NCBI GenBank assembly: GCA_031290815.1
Contig: JAISLO010000127.1
Span: 1-6,352 of the forward strand
Length of the DNA: 6,352 bases
Direction of reading: 5' to 3'
DNA from: Synergistaceae bacterium
Lineage (GTDB): Bacteria > Synergistota > Synergistia > Synergistales > Synergistaceae
Below are positions 1-6,183 of this stretch, in pieces. How positions within the stretch are numbered: position 1 is the first letter of the stretch; each line of letters opens with the position of its first letter. A program made the translations under genes and the position numbers. Under the pieces are notes generated by a model. The model was not told where the DNA came from and searched no databases. It worked only from the letters and a program-made list of their open reading frames with translations.

Positions 1-341
1 CCCGGCTGCAGTTCGCTGGCCCTGTTCCAGAGATCCCTCGCGTCGTCGTACATGCCCTGCTGGAAGCGGATTCGAGCGAGAAGGTCCATCGCCTGAGGAT
101 TTTGCGATCCGCTCTCGAATATCAGCCGGGACAATATATGTTCGGCCTCGCGTATGCCTACGTTCCACGCCGTGTGCTGCGCCCGCCAGATGACGACGGA
201 TTCGGCCATGAGGGCCGCCGGTCCGGCATTATTCATGCCCTCCATGATCCCATCGGTCCGCGCCATGAGATCGTCCTTGAAACTTTGTTCCGGCGCGCCG
301 GCTTCACTAGGGACCATGTGATGCCGCACATGATTGACCAA
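1..341 (-). CDS. TPR (tetratricopeptide repeat) protein, N-terminal part, runs off the left edge
   Basis: The minus-strand frame is open from about 347 to base 1 with no stop, giving roughly 113-115 residues of a longer protein. The segment encoded near 1-100 follows the TPR pattern: NPQAMDLLARIRFQQG, then YDDARDLWNRASELQP. It has the small/large residue spacing, the G-x-x-D/Y turn, the second-helix Ala residues and the terminal Pro of a TPR unit. The preceding part (AWNVGIREAEHILSRLIFES) looks like another helical pair. No signal peptide or membrane segment is visible at the N terminus. TPR domains are protein-protein interaction scaffolds, so the actual role cannot be told from this fragment. 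Start: GGAGGT at 350-355 lies 8 nt before TTG at 341 but only 2 nt before the in-frame ATG at 347, so I prefer TTG; the two differ by two residues. The gene lies 54 bp downstream of the 57-aa gene and is probably co-transcribed with it. Confidence 0.75.
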   Translation of the reverse strand, partial: MVNHVRHHMVPSEAGAPEQSFKDDLMARTDGIMEGMNNAGPAALMAESVVIWRAQHTAWNVGIREAEHILSRLIFESGSQNPQAMDLLARIRFQQGMYDDARDLWNRASELQP

Positions 342-349
342 CGTCATCC

Positions 350-355
350 ACCTCC
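350..355 (-). promoter_or_regulatory. Shine-Dalgarno GGAGGT deciding the TPR gene start
   Basis: The minus strand reads GGAGGT here. It is 8 nt from TTG at 341 and 2 nt from ATG at 347. Normal SD spacing favours the TTG. The same spacing to a TTG occurs in the next gene upstream. Confidence 0.6.
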
Positions 356-395
356 GTCATTTCAGGATTCGGCCTCGCTTGGGACGGGGCGGGCT

Positions 396-569
396 TTATT
401 TACCGTCGTCAATCTCGCCGGTCTCACCCCGCTCTGAGGGGATCGGGCGGATGACATTGATCAGTTCCTCCAGCGATTCGAGCTGTTCCTCGCCAAACTC
501 GGGCTTGGGCAGGCGAAACTCCCTTGGAAACCAGAGCTGTCTCAGCTTTGTCTTGAACGACTGGCTCAA
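396..569 (-). CDS. 57-aa hypothetical protein with a TTG start
   Basis: A short minus-strand gene starting at TTG (567-569) and ending with TAA (396-398). The protein begins LSQSFKTKLRQLWFPREF, continues through an acidic helix (FGEEQLESLEELINVI) and ends in a polar tail (ERGETGEIDDGK). It has no signal peptide, membrane segment or cysteine, and looks like a small soluble, partly helical protein. I do not recognise the family. Support for it being real: a strong GGAGGT at 578-583 sits 8 nt before the TTG; an in-frame TAA at 576-578 leaves TTG as the only usable start; codon third positions are mostly G/C, as in neighbouring genes; and it sits between queT and the TPR gene on the same strand. 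An out-of-frame ATG at 574-576 is only 2 nt from the SD and gives a less protein-like product. Function unknown. Confidence 0.6.
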   Translation of the reverse strand: MSQSFKTKLRQLWFPREFRLPKPEFGEEQLESLEELINVIRPIPSERGETGEIDDGK

Positions 570-577
570 AGGGCATT

Positions 578-583
578 ACCTCC
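578..583 (-). promoter_or_regulatory. Shine-Dalgarno GGAGGT for the 57-aa gene
   Basis: GGAGGT on the minus strand, 8 nt before TTG at 569 and 2 nt before an out-of-frame ATG at 576. The spacing selects the TTG start. Confidence 0.6.
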
Positions 584-651
584 CCGGCGGACCGGCGCTG
601 AAGCCGAGGATGCGCGGCAGGTTTTTTTTGCTGTCCGGGAATCTGTTTTCA

Positions 652-1128
652 TTATTTTTGCCCGTAAATCCAGCTCGGCCTTGCCCGTTCGAGGAGCGCG
701 GCGAGAGGAATCCCGAGCCCGAAGCAGGCTACGGCCTCGCCGGCTGCGACGCCTGATATGGAGTAGAGCGGAGACGCGCCGGTGAGAACGGAGAGGTACA
801 CACCGACCACGATTCCGTTCACGGCGACCGGCGCGGCGGCCGCGAGAAGGCGGTTCGGCGCGGCATACGTCAAGACCGCGGCCGCGAGCGTCGCCGCGCT
901 GCCGAGAAATATGTCGATCGGTCCGTATCCGCCAAAGATGTTGGCGACGAGACATCCGACGAAGAGTCCCGGAATGGCCTCGAACCACAGGCATGGCAGG
1001 ATGGTGAGCGCCTCCGCGATCCTAAGCTGCGCCGGGCCATACGAAAAGGGCTGGAATGACAGGACCAGAACCACGTACAAGGCCCCTATCATCGCGCCTC
1101 GAGTTATAACGACCGTCCTGCTGTACAT
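652..1128 (-). CDS. queT: QueT-family transporter, substrate-binding (S) component of an ECF-type queuosine-precursor importer
   Basis: The 158-aa protein is almost wholly hydrophobic, with about five or six membrane segments (roughly residues 10-26, 40-48, 51-65, 72-88, 97-115 and 123-147). Family-like motifs are visible: GAMIGALYVVL near the start, QLRIAEALTILP at 34-45, PGLFVGCLVANIFGG at 53-67, a D-I-x-x-G-S-x-A-T-L stretch at 72-81, and GEAVACFGLGIPL at 130-142. This is the pattern I associate with the QueT (formerly DUF988) family. These proteins are thought to bind a queuine or preQ1-type precursor at the membrane and work with a shared EcfA/EcfA'/EcfT energising module, which is not in this window. 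Start: ATG at 1128 is 9 nt after AGGAGG (1138-1143); a TTG one codon earlier is 6 nt away and also possible. The length is usual for the family. It is the first gene of the leftward cluster. No preQ1 riboswitch was recognised in its leader. Substrate is inferred from the family only. Confidence 0.85.
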   Translation of the reverse strand: MYSRTVVITRGAMIGALYVVLVLSFQPFSYGPAQLRIAEALTILPCLWFEAIPGLFVGCLVANIFGGYGPIDIFLGSAATLAAAVLTYAAPNRLLAAAAPVAVNGIVVGVYLSVLTGASPLYSISGVAAGEAVACFGLGIPLAALLERARPSWIYGQK

Positions 1129-1177
1129 CAAAAAACGCCTCCTGTCTCAAACAAAGAACGAACGTTTCACAACCGGT

Positions 1178-1208
1178 ATTTTAACATATATGAGTATCGA
1201 GTTGTCTC
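1178..1208 (-). promoter_or_regulatory. Candidate queT promoter
   Basis: On the minus strand, TAAAAT (1178-1183) could serve as the -10 and GAGACA (1203-1208, 4 of 6 to consensus) as the -35, with a long 19-nt spacer. This would give a leader of about 45 nt before queT. The -35 match and spacer are both poor, so this is a tentative call. Confidence 0.3.
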
Positions 1209-1282
1209 AGATAACAAACCCGAGATGGCGGGCCGGCGAATCACTCCGCGCTCATCGCCAAGGCTCAGGCGCTGAATCGTCT

Positions 1283-1306
1283 GCCCGGCCAAAGCCTGCC
1301 CCGGGC
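1283..1306 (+). other. GC-rich inverted repeat followed by a short T run
   Basis: GCCCGG (1283-1288) and CCGGGC (1301-1306) can pair with a 12-nt loop and are followed by CTTTT. It resembles a weak rightward terminator, but no rightward gene lies upstream within the window, and the T run is only four long. It sits just before the -35 of the phosphofructokinase promoter, so insulating that promoter or a regulatory role are alternatives. Confidence 0.25.
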
Positions 1307-1309
1307 CTT

Positions 1310-1336
1310 TTGTACTCCTTTAACACATAGTATAAT
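1310..1336 (+). promoter_or_regulatory. Sigma-70-type promoter for the phosphofructokinase-recD2 operon
   Basis: A perfect TATAAT at 1331-1336 with TTGTAC at 1310-1315 as the -35; the 15-nt spacer is slightly short. The predicted start of transcription is near 1343, leaving a leader of about 86 nt before the ATG at 1429. Its position and strand fit the downstream operon. Confidence 0.55.
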
Positions 1337-1339
1337 TGG

Positions 1340-1370
1340 GGAACCGCGGAACAACGCGCTCATCGTTCCG
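1340..1370 (+). other. Hairpin-forming leader of the phosphofructokinase transcript
   Basis: CGGAAC (1347-1352) is complementary to GTTCCG (1365-1370) with a 12-nt loop. GGAAC also occurs at 1340-1344, so two 5' arms could compete for the same 3' arm. The element would be at the very 5' end of the mRNA. It may simply protect the 5' end; no known riboswitch pattern is seen. Confidence 0.25.
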
Positions 1371-1428
1371 GCAGGATATCTACGCCGACTGGCGGCTGTT
1401 TCAAACATCAGAAGGAGAAAGCGACATC

Positions 1429-2655
1429 ATGAATCCAAACCCTCAAAGCATCAAGAACATCGGGATAATAACCGCTGGCGGCGACTGCGGCGGGCTCAAC
1501 GCCGTCGTTCGCGGCGCGGCAAAGATCGCCATCGCCAACGGCATCGGCGCTTACATAATCCCCAACGGATACGCCGGGCTTTACAACCTCGTGGACATCG
1601 ACAGGCTGACCCGCTTGGACGAGGAGCGAGTGGATCACGTCAACTCAGCGTTCGCCGGTTCCGAGGCAGGACACTCCAGGGTAAAGATAGCCAAGATCGA
1701 AAACCCGGACAAGTACAAGCGCATACTGGTAGGGCTCAAGAAGTTCGACATCGGCGGGCTCGTCATCTCCGGCGGCGACGACACCGGCAGCGTCCTGGTG
1801 GACCTCGACGAAAACGGGATTCCCTGCGTACACGCGCCGAAGACCATGGACCTCGACCTCCAGACCTACTCGGTCGGCGGCGACTCCGCCGTGAACAAGA
1901 TCGCCCATATCGTGGAGGAGATAAAGACCACCGGGCGGACCCACAATCGCATCATGATCGTGGAGGTGTTCGGACGTTACACCGGCCACACGGCGTTTCG
2001 CGGCGGAATCGCCGCCGACGCCGACTGCATTCTGATACCAGAGATTCCGGTGGACTTCGACGAGGTGTACAACCACGTAAAGCGTTATTACATCAGGAGA
2101 ATACTGCGCAGCGACGTTCACACCGGGATGTACAGCATCGTCGTCGCCGAGGGCATCACTGGAGCGGATGGAGGGCTCTTCACCGAGGATGGCAGCCGCG
2201 ACGCCTTTGGCCACGTCAAACTCGGCGGCGCCGCCAAGCACGTCCGCTACGCGCTCGAAGCGAAGATGAAGGAAGACGGCGAGATGAGGGAATTCATGAA
2301 GGCCAGCGGGATGTTCGTCGAGGGAGTCCTCGAACTGCCGGAGATCCGGGAGGTGACGCCCGGCCACCTCGTGCGTTCGGGCTCTACCGCTGCATACGAC
2401 GTCAGCTTCGGCAAGGAAGTAGGCGCCGCCGCGATCATGCTGCTGCTGCAGGGCCTCTCGGGCGTTACCGTATACCAGGTAATGGATGGGGAGATCCGCT
2501 ACATGCAGACGAAGGACGCGATAAGAAACAGGCCCGTCAACCTCAACATGGTCTCGTTCTACGAGCAGATGGATATATGTTTCGGGCGAAAGCCGGTTCC
2601 GTTCGTGCCGACGTTCAGCGAGAGCACGGGGGAGCGAGTGGAGCGTTTCCTGTAG
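1429..2655 (+). CDS. pfp: 6-phosphofructokinase, predicted PPi-dependent or mixed-substrate type
   Basis: The 408-aa protein of the PfkA superfamily phosphorylates fructose 6-phosphate to fructose 1,6-bisphosphate in the cytoplasm. Family motifs in order: TAGGDCGGLNAVVRG at 15-29 (nucleotide or PPi loop; canonical Pro replaced by Gly at 21), SGGDDTGS at 114-121, PKTMDLDL at 137-144, GGDSA at 150-154, EVFGRYTG at 179-186, and IPEIP at 203-207. In ATP-type enzymes the GGD motif is followed by Gly and the TIDND motif is preceded by Gly. Here these positions are Asp118 and Lys138, the known signature of PPi-using enzymes, which work reversibly. Asp141 and Asp143 keep the catalytic pair, but the Asn between them is Leu. 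The start is the ATG after GAAGGAG (1411-1417), 11 nt away; upstream in-frame ATG at 1336 overlaps the -10 box. The length is slightly above bacterial ATP-type enzymes (about 320 aa). It is the first gene of an operon with recD2, which starts 2 nt after its stop. Phosphoryl donor is inferred. Confidence 0.9.
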   Translation: MNPNPQSIKNIGIITAGGDCGGLNAVVRGAAKIAIANGIGAYIIPNGYAGLYNLVDIDRLTRLDEERVDHVNSAFAGSEAGHSRVKIAKIENPDKYKRILVGLKKFDIGGLVISGGDDTGSVLVDLDENGIPCVHAPKTMDLDLQTYSVGGDSAVNKIAHIVEEIKTTGRTHNRIMIVEVFGRYTGHTAFRGGIAADADCILIPEIPVDFDEVYNHVKRYYIRRILRSDVHTGMYSIVVAEGITGADGGLFTEDGSRDAFGHVKLGGAAKHVRYALEAKMKEDGEMREFMKASGMFVEGVLELPEIREVTPGHLVRSGSTAAYDVSFGKEVGAAAIMLLLQGLSGVTVYQVMDGEIRYMQTKDAIRNRPVNLNMVSFYEQMDICFGRKPVPFVPTFSESTGERVERFL

Positions 2656-2657
2656 TG

Positions 2658-4952
2658 ATGCCGGACCCCGGGATGGCAGGAAACGGCCCCGCCTCCGATT
2701 CGCCGCCGCCGGCTCAAGCTTCCTTGGAGATCAGGGGACAGCTCGAGAGGGTGACCTATGCAAACGAGGAGAACGGATACTCGGTATTCAGGATCGCCGT
2801 CCAGGACTGTCCCGACCTGGTGACGGCCGTCGGCTACTCCCCGGCCCGAATGGTGGGTGAGGAGCTTGAACTGTCGGGCAAGTGGGTCAATCATCCTAAA
2901 TTCGGGCAGCAGTTTCAGTTTTCATCCTGCCGGTCGCTCGTGCCCTCGACCGTTGAGGGGATCAAAAGATACCTCGGCTCCGGCCTCATAAAGGGCGTCG
3001 GGCCGAGGATGGCGGCCAGGATAGTCGCCAAATTCGGGGAGGGCACGCTCGACATCCTCGACGAGAGCCCGGACGATCTGCTGGACGTGAAGGGAGTCAG
3101 CGTGAAACTGCTCGACTCGATAAAGCAGTCGTGGCAGACTCAGAAGGACGTGCGTTCCGTCATGATCTTCCTTCAGTCAAACGGCATCAGCCCCAATTTT
3201 GCCGCGAAGATATTCGCGGAGTACGGGGCGGAGACGATACAGATCGTCAAGGAGGACCCGTACAGGCTTGCCGCCGATATATTCGGCATAGGGTTTCTCT
3301 CCGCCGACAAGGTGGCTTTAAACATGGGGATCGAGCCGTCGTCGCCGATGAGGATCGACGCCGGAGTGCGTTACGTGATGTCCGAGCTGACCGGCGAGGG
3401 ACACATCTATGCATCCCGAGAGACGCTCGAAGCCCGCTCCTCCGTGCTCCTGGGCGTGGAGCGCTCCCTTGCCGGCGAGGCCATAACACGCGCAGTCGCC
3501 GCTCAGATGCTGGCGGAGGAGGAGATATACCCAGACGACGCAAAAGGGCCAGTCGACGCGATATACCTGCCTGCCTATTATGTCGCCGAGTGCAAGAGCG
3601 CCCGCATGTTGGCCGAGTTGATGCGCTATGACGCCGTGACCGCGTTTTCCGAGCTCGCGGACGAAACGCCGCGCATCGATGCGGAGCAGGCCGCCGATGC
3701 CGTCCGGGAGAGGATGAACATAGACCTTGCCGAAAACCAGCTCGACGCCCTCAAGAAAGCGCTTCGATCCAAGGCGCTCATAATAACCGGAGGGCCCGGA
3801 ACGGGAAAGACGACGCTCATAAAGGTAATAATCAATATCCTGGAGATCAGGGGAATGCGAATACTCCTGGCCGCCCCCACGGGCCGCGCGGCAAAGCGCA
3901 TGAGCGAGGCGACGGGATGGGAGGCCAGGACGATTCATCGAATGCTGGAGTACAGCGGGCGCACCGGTTTTGCGAGGACGCCGGACAATCAGCTCGAGTG
4001 CGATCTGCTGATCGTCGACGAGGCGTCGATGGTCGACTCGCTGTTGATGTTTCACCTGCTGAGAGCCCTTCCCAGCACGGCGAAGCTGATACTCGTGGGC
4101 GACGTTCACCAACTGCCGTCCGTCGGGGCCGGCAATGTGCTGAAAGACCTGATAGCCTCCGGAGTGATGCCGGTCGCCAAGCTGAACGAGATATACAGGC
4201 AGGCCAGGAAGAGCTCGATAATCGTGAACGCCCACAGGGTGAACAGCGGATTGCAGCCGGTGGAACCAAAGGGAGAGGAACTGCGCGACTTCTACTTCGT
4301 TCAGATAGAGGACCCGGAGCGCTGTGTCGAGATGATCCTGAACCTAGTCCGCAACAGGATACCGGCCAGATTCGGCCTCGATCCCATGGAGGACATTCAG
4401 GTCCTCACCCCCATGCACAAGGGGACGCTCGGCTCGTCCAACTTGAACGCGGTCCTTCAAAGCGCGCTGAACCCGAGCGCGGGCGCGTCGGTCGAGCGGG
4501 GCGGCAGGGTTTTCAAGACGGGCGACAAGGTGATGCAGATACGCAACGACTACGACAAGGACGTGTACAACGGCGACATAGGCTTCGTCGTTTCGGTCGA
4601 CTCCGAAGCCGGATTGATGAGCGTCGATATCGATGGAAGGCGGATTCAGTACGAGGCGATAGATTTGGACGATCTTGTTCACGCCTACGCCGTATCTATT
4701 CACAAGTCTCAGGGGTCGGAGTATCCCGCCGTCGTGATTCCGGTCCACACACAGCACTATGTGCTCCTCCAGAGGAACCTGCTTTACACCGGAATAACGA
4801 GGGGCAAGGAGCTGGTCGTGATCGTCGGAACAAAGAGGGCCGTAGCGATAGCCGTACAGAACGACGACACGAAGCGCCGCTGCACATATCTCGGCGAGAG
4901 GCTGAGGAGGATCATAAACGAAAACGGCCCTCCCCGGCCCGGCAAAGCCTGA
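2658..4952 (+). CDS. recD2: RecD2-type ATP-dependent 5'-3' DNA helicase
   Basis: The 764-aa SF1B helicase is related to the RecD subunit but works without RecBC. It unwinds DNA 5' to 3' and is linked to replication-fork upkeep and repair in other bacteria. Domains in order: an N-terminal OB-like segment after a Pro/Ala-rich tail (about residues 20-95), tandem helix-hairpin-helix segments (about 105-215, including IKGVGPRMAARI and FGIGFLSADKVAL), then the motor. Motor motifs: Walker A GGPGTGKTT at 378-386 (Lys384), motif Ia LAAPTGRAAKRM from 404, Walker B DEAS at 454-457, motif III GDVHQLP at 481-487, motif IV EIYRQ at 511-515, an SH3-like insert from about 622 (GDKVM, NGDIGFV), motif V IHKSQGSEYP at 681-690, and motif VI YTGITRGKE at 710-718 (Arg715 finger). 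All catalytic motifs look intact and the length is normal. The start is ATG at 2658; GTG at 2655 and ATG at 2673 are alternatives. The nearest SD-like GTGGAG (2638-2643) is 14 nt away, so translation is probably coupled to the upstream phosphofructokinase gene. Confidence 0.95.
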   Translation: MPDPGMAGNGPASDSPPPAQASLEIRGQLERVTYANEENGYSVFRIAVQDCPDLVTAVGYSPARMVGEELELSGKWVNHPKFGQQFQFSSCRSLVPSTVEGIKRYLGSGLIKGVGPRMAARIVAKFGEGTLDILDESPDDLLDVKGVSVKLLDSIKQSWQTQKDVRSVMIFLQSNGISPNFAAKIFAEYGAETIQIVKEDPYRLAADIFGIGFLSADKVALNMGIEPSSPMRIDAGVRYVMSELTGEGHIYASRETLEARSSVLLGVERSLAGEAITRAVAAQMLAEEEIYPDDAKGPVDAIYLPAYYVAECKSARMLAELMRYDAVTAFSELADETPRIDAEQAADAVRERMNIDLAENQLDALKKALRSKALIITGGPGTGKTTLIKVIINILEIRGMRILLAAPTGRAAKRMSEATGWEARTIHRMLEYSGRTGFARTPDNQLECDLLIVDEASMVDSLLMFHLLRALPSTAKLILVGDVHQLPSVGAGNVLKDLIASGVMPVAKLNEIYRQARKSSIIVNAHRVNSGLQPVEPKGEELRDFYFVQIEDPERCVEMILNLVRNRIPARFGLDPMEDIQVLTPMHKGTLGSSNLNAVLQSALNPSAGASVERGGRVFKTGDKVMQIRNDYDKDVYNGDIGFVVSVDSEAGLMSVDIDGRRIQYEAIDLDDLVHAYAVSIHKSQGSEYPAVVIPVHTQHYVLLQRNLLYTGITRGKELVVIVGTKRAVAIAVQNDDTKRRCTYLGERLRRIINENGPPRPGKA

Positions 4953-5003
4953 CCGATGAGGACCGTAACACTAAACCTCTGATTTCAAAATTTCAATTAG
5001 TCG

Positions 5004-5900
5004 TTATTGCCTCTTTTTGCGCCGCATTCCGAGGAGAACGGGCAGCGCAGCCAAGACCGCCAGAGCGCCGATTCCGCTGTAGCATCCACCCTCCTTGCCG
5101 CCGGGGATTTCCCCCTCTACATCGAAGTTATCGAGGTGGTACAAGCCTCTTTCAACGAGAGTGTAATAAACTGTGAAAGTATATATCCCTGTCCCTCCCT
5201 TGGGCGGGGTGTACCAGATCTCGAGGTTCGAGCCCACGAAGCGGTAGCCGTCAGATGTCACAGCGTTCAGGTTATTTGTGTTGTCTGGGATTGACCTTGC
5301 GGCGCCCGATGGATCGCTCACCATAACGTGCGTAGTGTTGCGGTCAAAGGTACCATTAATCGCAAGCACGAGGCTGCTTGCCTGATCGGGCACTATGTAG
5401 GTCGATTTGTCCTGGAGATTTCCGCTGCTGTCGTAGATGGTCAGCCTCGTTTTGTCGATCTTGTTGCCCGTCAAGTCTGTCGAAACTGGACTGACAGAGA
5501 GGGGAACATCGAAACTTATTGCGTTTTCATCTAGATTCGTAGCATGCAGCCAGATAACCCCCTCTGTTTCAGCGGTGACAGGGCCGTTCAACCGCAGCGC
5601 GTGATTCGCCTCATCAAGTGTTATTCTCATTCCGCCGCCAATTGTAACGCTTCCCTCGCCATTTACTCCCTTTTCCTTGGTAAGTGAGAGATCATATTCA
5701 TAGAATGCCTGAGGTTCCGCCAAAATTAACGAATATGCGGTCCAGTAGGTATTTTCCCCCAAAATCAGAAACACATGAGAACTCGGGTAAAGCGAGAAAG
5801 GGCTGGGCAGAGCGGCCCATGCCGACGACGAAGCGCACATCAAAAAAAGCGCCGCCGACAACAGGCTCGAAGCGAACATCGTTATTTTCTTTCTTCTCAT
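5004..5900 (-). CDS. Exported envelope protein with Synerg-CTERM-like C-terminal sorting signal
   Basis: The 298-aa protein starts with a type I signal peptide: basic MRRKK, a hydrophobic core at about 9-22, and a likely cleavage after AWA at 29. The mature part is rich in Ser, Thr, Asn and beta-prone stretches (for example GIYTFTVYYTLVE at 238-250), suggesting an all-beta extracytoplasmic fold. It has no recognisable catalytic motif. The C terminus is tripartite: GGCYSGIG (271-278), a hydrophobic segment to about 291, then MRRKKRQ. This matches the Synerg-CTERM sorting domain seen in many proteins per Synergistota genome; the invariant Cys273 is likely the site of processing or anchoring, by analogy with other CTERM systems. 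A lipobox at Cys22 (LFLMC) is unlikely because Met precedes the Cys. Start: AAGGAGGT (5909-5916), 8 nt before ATG, is a near-ideal SD. It converges on recD2 across 51 bp. Codon use appears more AT-tolerant than in recD2. Function and partners unknown. Confidence 0.8.
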   Translation of the reverse strand: MRRKKITMFASSLLSAALFLMCASSSAWAALPSPFSLYPSSHVFLILGENTYWTAYSLILAEPQAFYEYDLSLTKEKGVNGEGSVTIGGGMRITLDEANHALRLNGPVTAETEGVIWLHATNLDENAISFDVPLSVSPVSTDLTGNKIDKTRLTIYDSSGNLQDKSTYIVPDQASSLVLAINGTFDRNTTHVMVSDPSGAARSIPDNTNNLNAVTSDGYRFVGSNLEIWYTPPKGGTGIYTFTVYYTLVERGLYHLDNFDVEGEIPGGKEGGCYSGIGALAVLAALPVLLGMRRKKRQ

Positions 5901-5947
5901 TATAAAAGACCTCCTTACAGGTTTTGTAGAATATTCCGCGAAAGATC

Positions 5948-5957
5948 TGTGATCACA
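5948..5957. promoter_or_regulatory. 10-bp perfect palindrome, candidate operator
   Basis: TGTGATCACA is fully self-complementary and lies just downstream of, and one base into, the TATAAT at 5957-5962 on the minus strand. That is where a repressor would block transcription of the envelope protein gene. It has the half-site TGTGA used by CRP/FNR-type proteins but lacks the usual 6-bp spacer, so it is not a standard CRP site. Confidence 0.35.
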
Positions 5958-5962
5958 TTATA
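5957..5962 (-). promoter_or_regulatory. Proximal -10 box (TATAAT) upstream of the envelope protein gene
   Basis: A perfect TATAAT on the minus strand, 56 bp before the ATG. The expected -35 region (about 5979-5985) is G-rich and does not resemble TTGACA, so if used it would need an activator or another sigma preference. Confidence 0.35.
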
Positions 5963-6056
5963 ATCCTGTCCATCTCTCCCCCCGTTCTGCCGCACAAAAC
6001 GTATAGCGCCGCCTATCGGCACGCGCAGCCATCTGCGATATTCAGGATACGGTAAG

Positions 6057-6086
6057 ATTATATCCTCTCAGGCGTCGATTGCACAA
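6057..6086 (-). promoter_or_regulatory. Distal promoter candidate for the envelope protein gene
   Basis: On the minus strand, TTGTGC (6081-6086) and a perfect TATAAT (6057-6062) are 18 nt apart. Transcription from here would give a leader of about 150 nt that includes the palindrome and the proximal -10. No riboswitch class was recognised in that leader. Confidence 0.5.
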
Positions 6087-6154
6087 CCCTTGGCCAGCGG
6101 ACGAGAGCATGCGTGGCGGGCAAGATCAGAGGCGAACCAAGGCGGGCAGAGGTG

Positions 6155-6183
6155 TTGCGAAGAGCCTGGAAAAATGCTATTAT
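6155..6183 (+). promoter_or_regulatory. Rightward promoter with extended -10
   Basis: TTGCGA (6155-6160) and TATTAT (6178-6183) are separated by the ideal 17 nt, and TG at 6175-6176 makes an extended -10 (TGCTATTAT). The predicted transcription start is near 6190, about 85 bp before the GGCA repeat tract. The transcript would run off the right edge. Confidence 0.45.

Larger units (their letters stand above)
1132..1428. other. Divergent intergenic region between queT and the phosphofructokinase gene
   Basis: About 300 bp that carries the start signals for transcription in both directions: a weak leftward promoter near 1178-1208 and a stronger rightward one at 1310-1336. The middle (1210-1300) is GC-rich and holds a small inverted repeat but no open frame with an SD. 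A frame open from 1336 reaches the phosphofructokinase start, but its first ATG overlaps the rightward -10 box, so the extra 31 codons are most likely untranslated leader. I saw no tRNA or recognisable riboswitch. Confidence 0.6.

Noticed and set aside
612..629. A run of eight T on the plus strand after GC-rich sequence, as in a terminator.
   Set aside because: The possible stem is only 4 bp and no rightward gene lies upstream; on the minus strand it is an A run and cannot terminate queT.
1336..1428. N-terminal extension of the phosphofructokinase from ATG 1336.
   Set aside because: The ATG overlaps the TATAAT box, the extension lacks family similarity, and a proper SD precedes the ATG at 1429.
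3318..4235. Leftward 305-codon frame antisense to recD2.
   Set aside because: recD2 carries all helicase motifs in this interval; the antisense frame is a by-product of high GC with no recognisable domain.
4953..5003. Possible bidirectional terminator between the convergent genes.
   Set aside because: The gap is AT-rich and has no inverted repeat longer than a few bases.
3917..5176. Long rightward frame (419 codons) overlapping recD2 and the gene to its right.
   Set aside because: It is a shifted-frame shadow of recD2 with Arg/Gly/Asp-rich composition, no family motifs, and it runs antisense into the signal-peptide protein gene.
5960..6032. Leftward 24-codon frame (MAARADRRRYTFC...) in the leader of the envelope protein gene.
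   Set aside because: No SD precedes it and the product is not protein-like; there is no sign of an attenuator hairpin tied to it.
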